The notes under the pieces are model-generated. The model made no database searches. It worked only from the letters and a program-made list of their open reading frames with translations, and was not told the DNA's origin. This document shows, in pieces, positions 35,335-43,100 of a stretch of DNA of 64,000 nucleotides; within the stretch, counting starts at the first letter, position 1; each line of letters opens with the position of its first letter. Position numbers and translations under genes: made by a program. Source of the stretch: an uncultured Clostridia bacterium (GTDB taxonomy: Bacteria > Bacillota > Clostridia > TANB77 > CAG-465); the NCBI GenBank assembly GCA_934149365.1, contig CAKPEI010000004.1:1-64000 (forward strand). Direction: 5' to 3'.

Positions 35335-36003
35335 TTATATTATTGTGCAACCGCCACTCCAGACATAGTTGCCTACTTTTGAGTGATACCACTTGTTATT
35401 ACCACTTACAGTATCTCCATTTACAATTTCTGTTGCAACAAATACATCACCCTTTTTTAAGAATTTACTGCCAGCAAAAGGCGCAGATAATTTAGGTTCT
35501 TTTCGTACGTTAGCACCAGAAGCTTTATCTATTCTTACTTTAAAAGTTGATGGTGTAGCTGGTCTAGAATTACCATAACCTATTATTTGTTTTTTATCTT
35601 GGAAATATGGAAGTGGATCTACTGGTGTATTGTTTATTCTTACTTCAAAATGTAAGTGAGCTCCAAAAGCATAACCTGTGTTTCCCATATTTCCTAAAAC
35701 TGTACCTTCTTCAACTATTTGTCCTAATTTAACGTTTACTGAACCATATTTCATATGAGCATATAGTGTTCTAATTCCACCTGAGTGTTCTAATACAACG
35801 TAATTTCCATAACTACCTGTCTTAAACCCAGGAACATTTGATGCTACTTCTACAACTTTTCCTCTTTTGGCAGCTACAATATAATCAAGGCTACTAGGCG
35901 CTTTGACCATATCTATTCCTTTGTGATTATATGCTTTACCGTTTAATCTTTGAGAGCCATAATAAAATGTTATTTTATGACTTCCAGACTTTAATATTTT
36001 AAT
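35335..36003 (-). CDS. M23-family endolysin with SH3-like C-terminus
   Basis: A 223-residue peptidoglycan endopeptidase without signal peptide. The complete zinc site is present: HKGIDM near residue 30, YAHMKYG, and the HLHFE motif near residue 110. A C-terminal SH3-like wall-binding domain (ANVRKEPK...NKWYHSKVG...YVW) follows. The first ATG (35910) would cut off the HKGID motif, so the true start is upstream. GGGGGA at 36015-36010 faces an ATT at 36003 and there is an in-frame stop just before it. AUU initiation or a lost start codon is likely. Paired with the holin gene upstream, it looks like a phage lysis cassette. Confidence 0.8.
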   Translation of the reverse strand: MKILKSGSHKITFYYGSQRLNGKAYNHKGIDMVKAPSSLDYIVAAKRGKVVEVASNVPGFKTGSYGNYVVLEHSGGIRTLYAHMKYGSVNVKLGQIVEEGTVLGNMGNTGYAFGAHLHFEVRINNTPVDPLPYFQDKKQIIGYGNSRPATPSTFKVRIDKASGANVRKEPKLSAPFAGSKFLKKGDVFVATEIVNGDTVSGNNKWYHSKVGNYVWSGGCTII

Positions 36004-36027
36004 ATAAATTCCCCCTTATATATTATA

Positions 36028-36228
36028 TTAATTTTGTTCATTTTTTACTTCGGGAAGCCCAGCAAGACTAGTTAGAAAACTAAGAATACCAGCAGTTAAA
36101 CTTATACTTATAAGTTCAATCCAATTTATGCTTCCTAAAGTTAAATTTGTCCCTATTGTGGCAAGTGCTGCTTGAGCAATAGTCCTTATTGCCCTTGCTG
36201 CTGCCGATTTAAACCATTTAAAAGACAC
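36028..36228 (-). CDS. Phage r1t-type holin
   Basis: A 66-residue membrane protein with two hydrophobic segments (about residues 10-26 and 35-57). The sequence AGILSFLTSLAGLPEV near the end is typical of the lactococcal phage r1t holin family. Holins form membrane lesions that let an endolysin reach the wall; the M23 endolysin gene follows 24 bases downstream. GTG start with GGAG nine bases upstream. No other phage genes are near. Confidence 0.82.
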   Translation of the reverse strand: MSFKWFKSAAARAIRTIAQAALATIGTNLTLGSINWIELISISLTAGILSFLTSLAGLPEVKNEQN

Positions 36229-36462
36229 TAATATTCACTCCATTTATATAGAAACTAACAATTAGCTTCTTATTACATAATATGATAAAAAATATTTAAT
36301 GTGAATTAGGCGAAATATCTACGAAGAGTAGGTTGTAGAAATATTAAAGCTAGAGTAGATTTTTAATTAAAATGGAAAAAGTATAAAAAAATAATATTTA
36401 AACAAAATTCAAGGTGGTTATAAAGAGAAGATGGTTAAAAAGTTATGAATAAGATATTTACA
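36229..36462. other. Intergenic stretch without recognisable gene
   Basis: AT-rich sequence between the holin gene and the tRNA-Leu terminator. No ORF with a ribosome binding site, repeat or RNA is recognised. Confidence 0.5.
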
Positions 36463-36503
36463 TACAAAAAATATAGGATAGAAATCTAATTTCTACCCTA
36501 TAC
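36463..36503 (-). terminator. Terminator of tRNA-Leu
   Basis: On the minus strand a 13-base stem (TATAGGGTAGAAA / TTTCTATCCTATA) with a five-base loop is followed by TTTTTTG. Confidence 0.9.
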
Positions 36504-36505
36504 TT

Positions 36506-36594
36506 TGGTGCAGATGACCGGAATCGAACCGGTACGAGTTTTGAAGCTCGCAGGATTTTAAGTCCTGTGCGTCTGCCAGTTCCGCCACATCTGC
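36506..36594 (-). tRNA. tRNA-Leu (anticodon TAA)
   Basis: An 89-base class II tRNA with a long variable arm (GAGCTTCAAAACTC). The acceptor stem is GCAGATG / CATCTGC, the anticodon loop CTTAAAA contains TAA, the T-arm is GGTTCGATTCC and a CCA end is encoded. Confidence 0.95.
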
Positions 36595-36684
36595 ATAATT
36601 ACTAGCATGAGTATATTTTAACATCTTAGATTAAAATTGTCAACGCTAAATTAATCTTTTTATGAAAAATATTAAATATTTTAA

Positions 36685-36716
36685 AGAAAAACACTGGCAT
36701 GATAAAACATGCCAGC
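36685..36716 (-). terminator. Terminator of the tandem HD gene
   Basis: On the minus strand CTGGCATG / CATGCCAG with a six-base loop, followed by TGTTTTTC. Confidence 0.8.
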
Positions 36717-36725
36717 ATTAATAAG

Positions 36726-38000
36726 TTACTTTGAAGATAAGCAAATTGCTTCAACAATTCTACAAATAGATGAAATATGATATTTCATATTAACTATTTG
36801 GTCTGAAAATTCGGGGAAATATGCTTTTGCATATGTGCAGAGAGGATAAATAAAATTTGAGTTTTCTTCTATATACTCTTGTCTTTCAGATTCATTTAAT
36901 ATGCTTAGACGAGTACAAGTATTTGCTCTATTTGAAAGTTTTATAAGCAAAGCCCTATAATCACTTTTTATTCCTTCATAATAATCGGTATATGATATAT
37001 TATCAGGCTTTGAAACAAGTTTGATAAGCTTTGGGACTTCAGGATTTAATGAATATACATCAATAAGTTCGTTTCCTTCTCTGTCTAAATTACAATGTTT
37101 GTAAACTTCATGAAGTAATGCAGCCGCACATGTTACATCATCATTTACTTTAAGAGAAATCAAGTAAGAAGTAACTCTTAAAGGATGAATAATAAATGGG
37201 TCACCACTTTTTCTTAATTGTCCTTCATGCAATCTTTCAGCTAAGGCTAAAGCTTTTAATGTATTAGGCATATGTTTCCCTTTTGCAAAACCACGAATGA
37301 AAAGCAAAGTCTTACGGTATTTTGTTAGACTTATAGGAATGTTACTATCAATTTCATATAAACTTTCTATAGTTTCACAAATTGACACCATTTGGTATTT
37401 TATTATAGTTATAGCGTCAGAATATTCAGGATAATATGCTTTGCCATATTTACAAAGAGGAAAAATTAAATTACGTGTCTCTGATACGTATTCAATCATT
37501 TTATCCTTTGTAAAAGCATCAATGGTCGACAAGTTGTTTGCTCTATCAGAGAGTTTTATAATTAAAGCTCTCTTGTCGCTTTTTATATTTTGATAATATA
37601 AAGTTTCAGCAGATGAGCCACTTTTATAGTTTTTTTCTTTAGTTAAAAGAAGAACTACTTTAACTACATCTTTTTCTAAGTCATATTTTTGAGCCAACTC
37701 TTTATACGCATCCTCTATATTGCAATCTTCAACTACGTCATGTAATATTGCAGCTGCACATGTCACATCGTCGTCAATACTTAAATTAATTAAGTAAGAG
37801 GCAACTTCAAGCGGGTGAATAAGATAAGGCTCTCCACCTTTTCTTTTTTGGTTTGCGTGTAATTGACTAGCCACACTTAGTGCAATTAATGTGTTTCGCA
37901 TTTCTTTTGCTATTGCATATCCTTTTATAAAGAGGAAAGTTTCTTCCCAGTTCTCTAAGTGAACGTTACTTGGTTGCAACAAAATTGTCTGGTTTTTCAT
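36726..38000 (-). CDS. Tandem RSH-type HD-domain protein (possible ppGpp hydrolase)
   Basis: A 424-residue protein made of two similar halves of about 210 residues. Each resembles the (p)ppGpp hydrolase domain of Rel/SpoT and MESH1: an H...GEPYLIHPLEVA segment, the HD motif and a KLSDRANNL-like helix. The first copy keeps the metal residues (RKGGEPYLIHP, LHDVVED, LSDRANN). The second has LHEVYKH and LSNRANT, so HD is HE and the Asp is Asn, suggesting a degenerate partner domain. No synthetase domain is present. Function as an alarmone hydrolase or regulator is inferred. Single gene with its own terminator. Confidence 0.75.
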   Translation of the reverse strand: MKNQTILLQPSNVHLENWEETFLFIKGYAIAKEMRNTLIALSVASQLHANQKRKGGEPYLIHPLEVASYLINLSIDDDVTCAAAILHDVVEDCNIEDAYKELAQKYDLEKDVVKVVLLLTKEKNYKSGSSAETLYYQNIKSDKRALIIKLSDRANNLSTIDAFTKDKMIEYVSETRNLIFPLCKYGKAYYPEYSDAITIIKYQMVSICETIESLYEIDSNIPISLTKYRKTLLFIRGFAKGKHMPNTLKALALAERLHEGQLRKSGDPFIIHPLRVTSYLISLKVNDDVTCAAALLHEVYKHCNLDREGNELIDVYSLNPEVPKLIKLVSKPDNISYTDYYEGIKSDYRALLIKLSNRANTCTRLSILNESERQEYIEENSNFIYPLCTYAKAYFPEFSDQIVNMKYHISSICRIVEAICLSSK

Positions 38001-38197
38001 AAAAGACGCCTCCTAAATTATTATTTAATAACTTACATATTTTCTTAATGAAAACATTATATTATGTAAACAGTTCAAAGTCAATATTTTTATAAGTAAA
38101 AAATATAATAGTAAAAAAGGATATTTTTAAATTATATAGAAGTGCTTGCAAAATTGAATATAAAATGATAATATATCTAAAAGATGTGGAGGTAGCT

Positions 38198-38695
38198 ATG
38201 GCAAAGATTTTTACGCCAACATATATATATGCTAGTATTGATAAAATTCCGTTTGAAATATTGGAAAAGAATAATATAAAAGGAATAATGTTTGACTTAG
38301 ATAATACACTTACTGACTATAAAGGTATAATGAATAACGAAAAAATTGAGTGGATAAAAGAAGCTAAAAAAAGAGGAATTAAAATATGTATACTAAGTAA
38401 TAGTCATAGACAGAAAAAGATAAGAGGCTTAATGAGAGAACTTGATATAAATGGGCTAAATTTTGCTATGAAACCTATGTTAAAAGGTTATAGATATGCA
38501 CTTGATTTGCTAGATGTAAATAAAGAAAATGCATGTATGATTGGTGACCAAATATTTACTGATATATGGGGAGCTAATAGATTTGGAATAATGTCTATTT
38601 TGGTTAGACCATTTGATAACAATGAAGAGTTTTGGGTAAAATTAAAAAGACCAATTGAGAACTTACTTATTGATAGAAAGATGAAGAAAGGATAA
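38198..38695 (+). CDS. yqeG: YqeG-family HAD phosphatase
   Basis: HAD subfamily IIIA phosphatase related to phosphatidylglycerophosphate phosphatases. The nucleophile motif is FDLDNTLTDY near residue 31, motif II is ILSNSHR, the Lys is in KPMLKG and motif III is MIGDQIFTDIWGANR. 165 residues is normal. The ATG at 38198 follows GGAGG. It is 7 bases from the prepilin peptidase gene. Confidence 0.88.
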   Translation: MAKIFTPTYIYASIDKIPFEILEKNNIKGIMFDLDNTLTDYKGIMNNEKIEWIKEAKKRGIKICILSNSHRQKKIRGLMRELDINGLNFAMKPMLKGYRYALDLLDVNKENACMIGDQIFTDIWGANRFGIMSILVRPFDNNEEFWVKLKRPIENLLIDRKMKKG

Positions 38696-38702
38696 AGTTT
38701 AT

Positions 38703-39440
38703 ATGCCATATTTTATAGTTAGCATTTTAGCTATTGTTCTGGGACAATTTTCAGGACATCTTTGTAAAAAAATGCCAGATTGGGTATCTGAAAAAATAAC
38801 GTTCAAAGAGTATCTACACACATTAAAAAGTGGATTTAGGATTGATATTATATATAGTGTAGTATACTTAATACTTTTTAATTTGTTAGTATATGTAAAT
38901 GGATATACATATTTAACATATGTATATATACTATGTATATTTAGTTTGTTAATAGTGTTTACTATTGATTATAAATATGAATTAATTCCAGATGAATGTC
39001 ACATATTAATAGCTGTAGCTGGAATTATTAATTTGGCTTTTAATTTGGCAAATTGGAAAAGTTATTTGCTAGGTTCTTTAATTGGGGGAGGAGCTTTTTA
39101 TTTACTTGGAGTCTTAGCCCTTATAATTTACAAAAAAGAGGGAATGGGCTTTGGCGATGTAAAACTTATGGCAGCTCTTGGTTTTTTATTTGGAGTAAAG
39201 AAAATACTAGTAATAACTATATTATCTTTTGCTATTGCTGCAGTTATAAGTATAATACTTATAGCATTTAAGGTAAAAAAACTAGATAGTTATATTCCAT
39301 TCGGGCCATTTATAGTGATATCTACACTACTTGTTATGTATTTTGATGTGAGTGTATTTATAAATTTATATTATAGTTTATGTATGTGGCTTGGAACCGG
39401 AATAACAGATATAGTATTTAAAATAATAGGCAACAATTAA
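38703..39440 (+). CDS. Type IV prepilin peptidase (A24 family)
   Basis: Membrane aspartyl protease that removes the leader of pilins and pseudopilins. Of its 245 residues, the two catalytic Asp lie in FTIDYKYELIPD near residue 88 and GMGFGDVKLM near residue 152 (GxGD-type). About seven membrane helices are seen. The N-terminal CxxC methyltransferase zinc site is missing and only a single Cys lies near residue 20, which is common in shorter enzymes. Possible substrates are the pilin-like proteins at 12.9 and 15.2 kb. Confidence 0.88.
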   Translation: MPYFIVSILAIVLGQFSGHLCKKMPDWVSEKITFKEYLHTLKSGFRIDIIYSVVYLILFNLLVYVNGYTYLTYVYILCIFSLLIVFTIDYKYELIPDECHILIAVAGIINLAFNLANWKSYLLGSLIGGGAFYLLGVLALIIYKKEGMGFGDVKLMAALGFLFGVKKILVITILSFAIAAVISIILIAFKVKKLDSYIPFGPFIVISTLLVMYFDVSVFINLYYSLCMWLGTGITDIVFKIIGNN

Positions 39441-39459
39441 TTTAGAAGGAGAAATATTT

Positions 39460-40308
39460 ATGATAAAGTTTGGACCTGCAGGAAATGATGAGAGATTTTA
39501 TGAAGAAGGATACAAAAAATCAGAACAAATACCAGAGTATTTAAGTAAAAAGGGGTTGGATGCATACGAATATCAATGCTCCAGAGGTGTTAGAATATCA
39601 GATGAAAAGGCAGAATTACTTAGACAAGAAGCAGAAAAGTATAATATCTCACTTAGTGTGCATTCCCCATATTATATTTCGCTTTCAACACAAGATGAAG
39701 AAAAGAAAAAATCTACTATTAAGTATATAATTGATACCATGAAAGCTGCAAAAAAAATGGGAGCAACTAGAGTTGTAGTGCATGCAGGAGCTTTGCTTGG
39801 ACTAGATAGAGAATTTGCCGTAGAAAGTAGTTGTGCTCTTCTTAAAAGAGCTAAAGAAGAGGCAGATAAATTAGGACTTTCTGATATACATATATGTCCT
39901 GAAACGATGGGAAAAATAAATCAACTGGGAGATAGTAAAGAGATTATTAAAATGTGTAAAGTAGATGAGTCTTTTATTCCAACAATAGATTTTGGACATT
40001 TGTATTGCAGAAGTTTGGGAACAATTGTAACTACTGCAGACTGGGTTAAGGAACTTAAGATGTATGTAGATGAGCTAGGGTATGAAAGAATGAAACATTT
40101 CCACAGTCACTTTAGTAAGATGGAATATACACAAAATGGTGGAGAAAAAAGGCATGTAACATTTGAAAGCAAAGATTGTGGTCCTAATTTCATAGATGTA
40201 GCTAGAGCTCTTAAAAAATTGAAGTTAGAGCCTACAATTATATGCGAGTCTGCCGGCACACAGTCTACAGATAGTAAAATAATGAAAGATATTTATATGA
40301 AACTTTAA
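39460..40308 (+). CDS. nfo: Endonuclease IV-like AP endonuclease (TIM barrel)
   Basis: A 282-residue xylose-isomerase-like TIM barrel protein of the Nfo family, which cuts DNA at abasic sites using a trinuclear zinc centre. Metal-site residues are visible in SVHSPYYI, VVHAGA near residue 108, CPETMG near residue 147, DFGHLY near residue 178, HFHSHFS near residue 212 and CESAG. The length fits Nfo. The ribosome binding site is AGAAGGAG. It is followed by a terminator. Confidence 0.88.
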   Translation: MIKFGPAGNDERFYEEGYKKSEQIPEYLSKKGLDAYEYQCSRGVRISDEKAELLRQEAEKYNISLSVHSPYYISLSTQDEEKKKSTIKYIIDTMKAAKKMGATRVVVHAGALLGLDREFAVESSCALLKRAKEEADKLGLSDIHICPETMGKINQLGDSKEIIKMCKVDESFIPTIDFGHLYCRSLGTIVTTADWVKELKMYVDELGYERMKHFHSHFSKMEYTQNGGEKRHVTFESKDCGPNFIDVARALKKLKLEPTIICESAGTQSTDSKIMKDIYMKL

Positions 40309-40320
40309 AAATATGTATAT

Positions 40321-40358
40321 AAACACATTAATAGATATAAAATATTAATGTGTTTTTT
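40321..40358 (+). terminator. Terminator of the yqeG-peptidase-nfo run
   Basis: AAACACATTAAT / ATTAATGTGTTT perfect stem with a ten-base loop, then TTTC. Confidence 0.85.
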
Positions 40359-40370
40359 CTGTAAATAAGT

Positions 40371-40399
40371 TTGACAAATGATGAGTAATATAATATAAT
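40371..40399 (+). promoter_or_regulatory. Promoter of the acyl-CoA synthetase gene
   Basis: Consensus TTGACA at 40371-40376 and TATAAT at 40394-40399 with a 17-base spacer. Confidence 0.88.
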
Positions 40400-40433
40400 T
40401 GTTACCAGGTAATAAAATAAAGTGAGGATGGTT

Positions 40434-42131
40434 ATGTTAAAAAAAGGGCAACTAAAAACTTTAAAAGATATTATACTTAAAAAGTGTGATGAGTATAGTG
40501 AAAACACAGCGTTTTTAGAAAAAGATAAAAAAACTAAAGAGTTTCAAGGCATCACATATAAAAAACTTAAAGAGGACGTTATTTCTTTAAGCACAGCACT
40601 TAGTATTAAATATAATTTGTTAGGCGAAAAAATAGCAATAATAGGAGAAAATAGCTATAATTGGTATATGTCATATATGGCAGTTACTACAGGTACAGGT
40701 ATAGTTGTACCTCTTGACAAGGAATTACCAGAAAATGAAATTATTAATTTAATAAATAGGGCAAATGCAAAGTGTATAATTTATTCTAGTAAAAAGAAAA
40801 ATGCGATCGATAGTATACGCTCAAAACTTCCAAGTGACATACTTTATATATCTATGGATAAAGATGATGAAAGTCAAGATATAGCACTATCTGATGTTTT
40901 AGAAGAAGGTAAAAAACTCATTAGTGAGGGAGAAAAATGGTACTATAACCAAGAAATATCACCTGATGACTTCAGAATACTTATTTTTACATCAGGTACT
41001 ACTTCTACATCTAAAGGAGTAATGCTATGTCATAGGAATGTTATATCAAATTTGGATGGAGCTACGGAAATATTAAAAGTAGATGTAAAAGATAGATTCT
41101 TTTCAGTACTTCCAATGCACCATATTTATGAAATGATAGTAACGTGTATGTATGCTATTGCAAACGGCTCTTCTGTTGCTATATGTGAGGGATTAAAATA
41201 TATAAGTAAAGATATAAAGAAGACTAGCCCAACAGTATTAGTGTGTGTTCCATTGCTAGTTGAGCACATATGTAAAAGAATTAATAAAACTATAGAAGAA
41301 CAAAATAAAGAAAAAGCTGTAAAAAGATTAATCAATATAACTAATAAAATGGGAAAGATTGGTTATGCTTTAAAAAGGGCTATATTTAGTCAAATACACA
41401 ATTCTTTAGGTGGAAGATTAAAATATATATTAGTATCTGCAGCTCCAGTAGAGAAAGAATTAATTAATCAAGTAGAGGGATTCGGATATGTTGTCTTTCA
41501 AGGTTATGGACTTACAGAGACTGCTTCTATAGTGGCGGGAACTAGAGAAGAAACAAGAAGAGCGGGAACAGTTGGAACAGCATGTAATTGTGAAATCAAA
41601 ATAGATGCACCTAAAGGCAAAGATGGAGAAATACTTGTTAAAGGTGATAATGTTATGCTTGGTTATTACAATGATGAAAATGCGACTAAAGAGGCTATTG
41701 AAGATAACTGGTTCCATACAGGAGATATTGGACACTTTGATGATAAGGAAAACCTTGTAATAACAGGAAGATGTAAAAATGTAATTGTTACTAATAACGG
41801 TAAAAAAATATTTCCAGAAGAATTGGAAAATGAAATAAATAAAATTGACATAGTAAAAGAATCAATGGTTTATGGTGAGGGAGAAGGAACTAATATGTCG
41901 GTTTGTGCAATAGTTACATTAGATGAAGAAGAACTTAAAGCTTTTTATGGCGACGATATGCCTGATAAGAAAACTATTAAAACAAAGATATGGGAAGGAA
42001 TTAAGGCAATTAATGATAAAATGGTTTCATATAAAGCAGTAAAAAATTTAAAGGTAAGAGATAAAGATTTTGAAAAAACAACTACAATGAAGATTAAAAG
42101 ATTCTTGAAAAGTAATAAAGAAGAAAATTAG
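40434..42131 (+). CDS. Long-chain acyl-CoA synthetase-like AMP-forming ligase
   Basis: Activates a fatty acid (or related carboxylate) as acyl-AMP and then acyl-CoA. The 565-residue protein has the AMP-binding P-loop IFTSGTTSTSKGVM near residue 188, the QGYGLTETAS motif near residue 360, the WFHTGDIG motif near residue 425 and the TGRCKN hinge. The closest pattern is the FAA1/FadD15 type. Starts at the ATG 40434 after GTGAGG. Single-gene unit. The substrate is not visible from sequence. Confidence 0.9.
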   Translation: MLKKGQLKTLKDIILKKCDEYSENTAFLEKDKKTKEFQGITYKKLKEDVISLSTALSIKYNLLGEKIAIIGENSYNWYMSYMAVTTGTGIVVPLDKELPENEIINLINRANAKCIIYSSKKKNAIDSIRSKLPSDILYISMDKDDESQDIALSDVLEEGKKLISEGEKWYYNQEISPDDFRILIFTSGTTSTSKGVMLCHRNVISNLDGATEILKVDVKDRFFSVLPMHHIYEMIVTCMYAIANGSSVAICEGLKYISKDIKKTSPTVLVCVPLLVEHICKRINKTIEEQNKEKAVKRLINITNKMGKIGYALKRAIFSQIHNSLGGRLKYILVSAAPVEKELINQVEGFGYVVFQGYGLTETASIVAGTREETRRAGTVGTACNCEIKIDAPKGKDGEILVKGDNVMLGYYNDENATKEAIEDNWFHTGDIGHFDDKENLVITGRCKNVIVTNNGKKIFPEELENEINKIDIVKESMVYGEGEGTNMSVCAIVTLDEEELKAFYGDDMPDKKTIKTKIWEGIKAINDKMVSYKAVKNLKVRDKDFEKTTTMKIKRFLKSNKEEN

Positions 42132-42160
42132 AGTGCCGAATTGACACTCTAATTTATTCT
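42128..42160. terminator. Bidirectional terminator between the acyl-CoA synthetase and coat-like genes
   Basis: TTAGAGTG / CACTCTAA stem with a nine-base loop and AT-rich flanks; it serves the two convergent units. Confidence 0.65.
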
Positions 42161-42162
42161 AT

Positions 42163-42411
42163 TTAGCCATTTTGAATTGTTTGTTTTACTTGTTCTATAT
42201 CAGCTTGACCTGCTGGTGCGGCTGGAACATAGTATTGTTTTGATTTAGCAAATTCATACACATTCCATTGAATGTTTTCGAATATATTTCTGTATTGAAC
42301 ACATGTGTCTCTAAAAGCTTTATTGTTTGCTTGTTCTATTGCATAATTTAATTTGTTTATAATAGCGTTTATACTAGATAAAGTATCTGCTACTGAACAT
42401 TTTTCATTCAT
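42163..42411 (-). CDS. Spore coat CotF-like small protein (second of a pair)
   Basis: An 82-residue helical protein. The segment FRDTCVQYRNIFENIQWNVYEFAKSKQYY resembles the second half of CotF-type coat proteins, in which a helix pair ends with a Gly/Lys-Tyr-Tyr sequence. A short Ala/Pro tail follows. The ATG at 42411 has GGAGG eight bases upstream. It follows the 60-residue gene at 42427 closely, and the two together would span one CotF-like four-helix unit. Coat function is inferred. Confidence 0.5.
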   Translation of the reverse strand: MNEKCSVADTLSSINAIINKLNYAIEQANNKAFRDTCVQYRNIFENIQWNVYEFAKSKQYYVPAAPAGQADIEQVKQTIQNG

Positions 42412-42426
42412 ATTATTTACCTCCAA

Positions 42427-42609
42427 CTATAACATATTTGTTAATTCTTGTTTTAAAGAATTAGACTGAGTGCAAATTTGATCATATAAGTCTGTAATTT
42501 GAGTATCGTTTGTTAATGTTTTGTAGTAGTCTATTTTTAAGCAAATGTTTGATAGACTTCCTATAATGTGTCTTATGTTTTGAATTTCGATTTGATTTAA
42601 AGAATCCAT
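42427..42609 (-). CDS. Small helical protein, CotF-like partner
   Basis: A 60-residue protein predicted to be mostly helical (IEIQNIRHIIGSLSNICLKID...). It resembles the first half of CotF-type coat proteins and lies 15 bases before the second half-like gene. AAGGAGG precedes its ATG. A split or two-subunit coat protein is possible but unproven. Confidence 0.45.
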   Translation of the reverse strand: MDSLNQIEIQNIRHIIGSLSNICLKIDYYKTLTNDTQITDLYDQICTQSNSLKQELTNML

Positions 42610-42709
42610 AAAATAAACCTCCTTATTTATTCACAAGTATATTATGTCCAAAAAAATTTTTTGTATGTATAAATATTGGTGGAAAAAATTCTTAAATTTT
42701 TTGAAAAGC

Positions 42710-42738
42710 TTGACAATTTACTATACTTATTGTAAAAT
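42710..42738 (+). promoter_or_regulatory. Promoter of the noncoding RNA candidate
   Basis: TTGACA at 42710-42715 and TAAAAT at 42733-42738 with a 17-base spacer, pointing into a region with no coding potential on the plus strand. Confidence 0.8.
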
Positions 42739-42744
42739 ACGGAC

Positions 42745-43095
42745 AATAATATTTTTGAGTGATATTAATTATGTATCAAGTTGTTTTAATTATTTTTGTT
42801 ATTAAACTTGGCAGAAGAAAAAGCCCTTTACGATCAAACTCTCAAAAAACGTAATTATATTCTTCTACCTGGTTTGATATAATCATTAATTCCATAAGTT
42901 TCATTGCAACTTAGTGAATCAGAAATGGTAAATAGTGTTATAGCTTAAAACTATGATACTAGCGGGTATCGACATACTTTTGCTTGGGGTGAAGTCGTTT
43001 TAATTGCAAAAGGCTCGTGGTAAAAATGAACTATGAAGTTCTTCCAAATGTCGTTTCAAAACAAGGTACGAGTTATTAACTCGTACCTTACTTTT
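42745..43095 (+). ncRNA. Structured noncoding RNA candidate of unknown class (~350 nt)
   Basis: A near-consensus promoter, no plausible ORF and a strong terminator frame this region. Several helices are visible. TTTTTGAG (42752) pairs with CTCAAAAA (42841). A long stem pairs GGCAGAAGAA (42810) with TTCTTCTACC (42860), extended by AAAC / GTTT. ATCAAAC (42833) could pair with GTTTGAT (42881), making a pseudoknot. TTTTGC (42979) pairs with GCAAAA, and GAACT with AGTTC near 43030. It lacks the signatures of tmRNA, RNase P RNA and SRP RNA. The raiA-motif RNA of Clostridia is a candidate I cannot confirm. Confidence 0.6.
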
Positions 43096-43100
43096 ATTTT
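43063..43100 (+). terminator. Terminator of the noncoding RNA
   Basis: AAGGTACGAGTT / AACTCGTACCTT perfect 12-base stem with a three-base loop, followed by ACTTTTATTTT. It may also help end spoVAE transcripts from the other side. Confidence 0.88.

Noticed and set aside
35335..36228. A prophage around the holin and endolysin
   Set aside because: The neighbours are iscR and tRNA-Leu, and no structural, replication or integration genes are present.
42745..43095. tmRNA, RNase P RNA or SRP RNA
   Set aside because: None of the conserved sequences of these RNAs was found: no tRNA-like end, no tag frame, and no RNase P or SRP core motifs.
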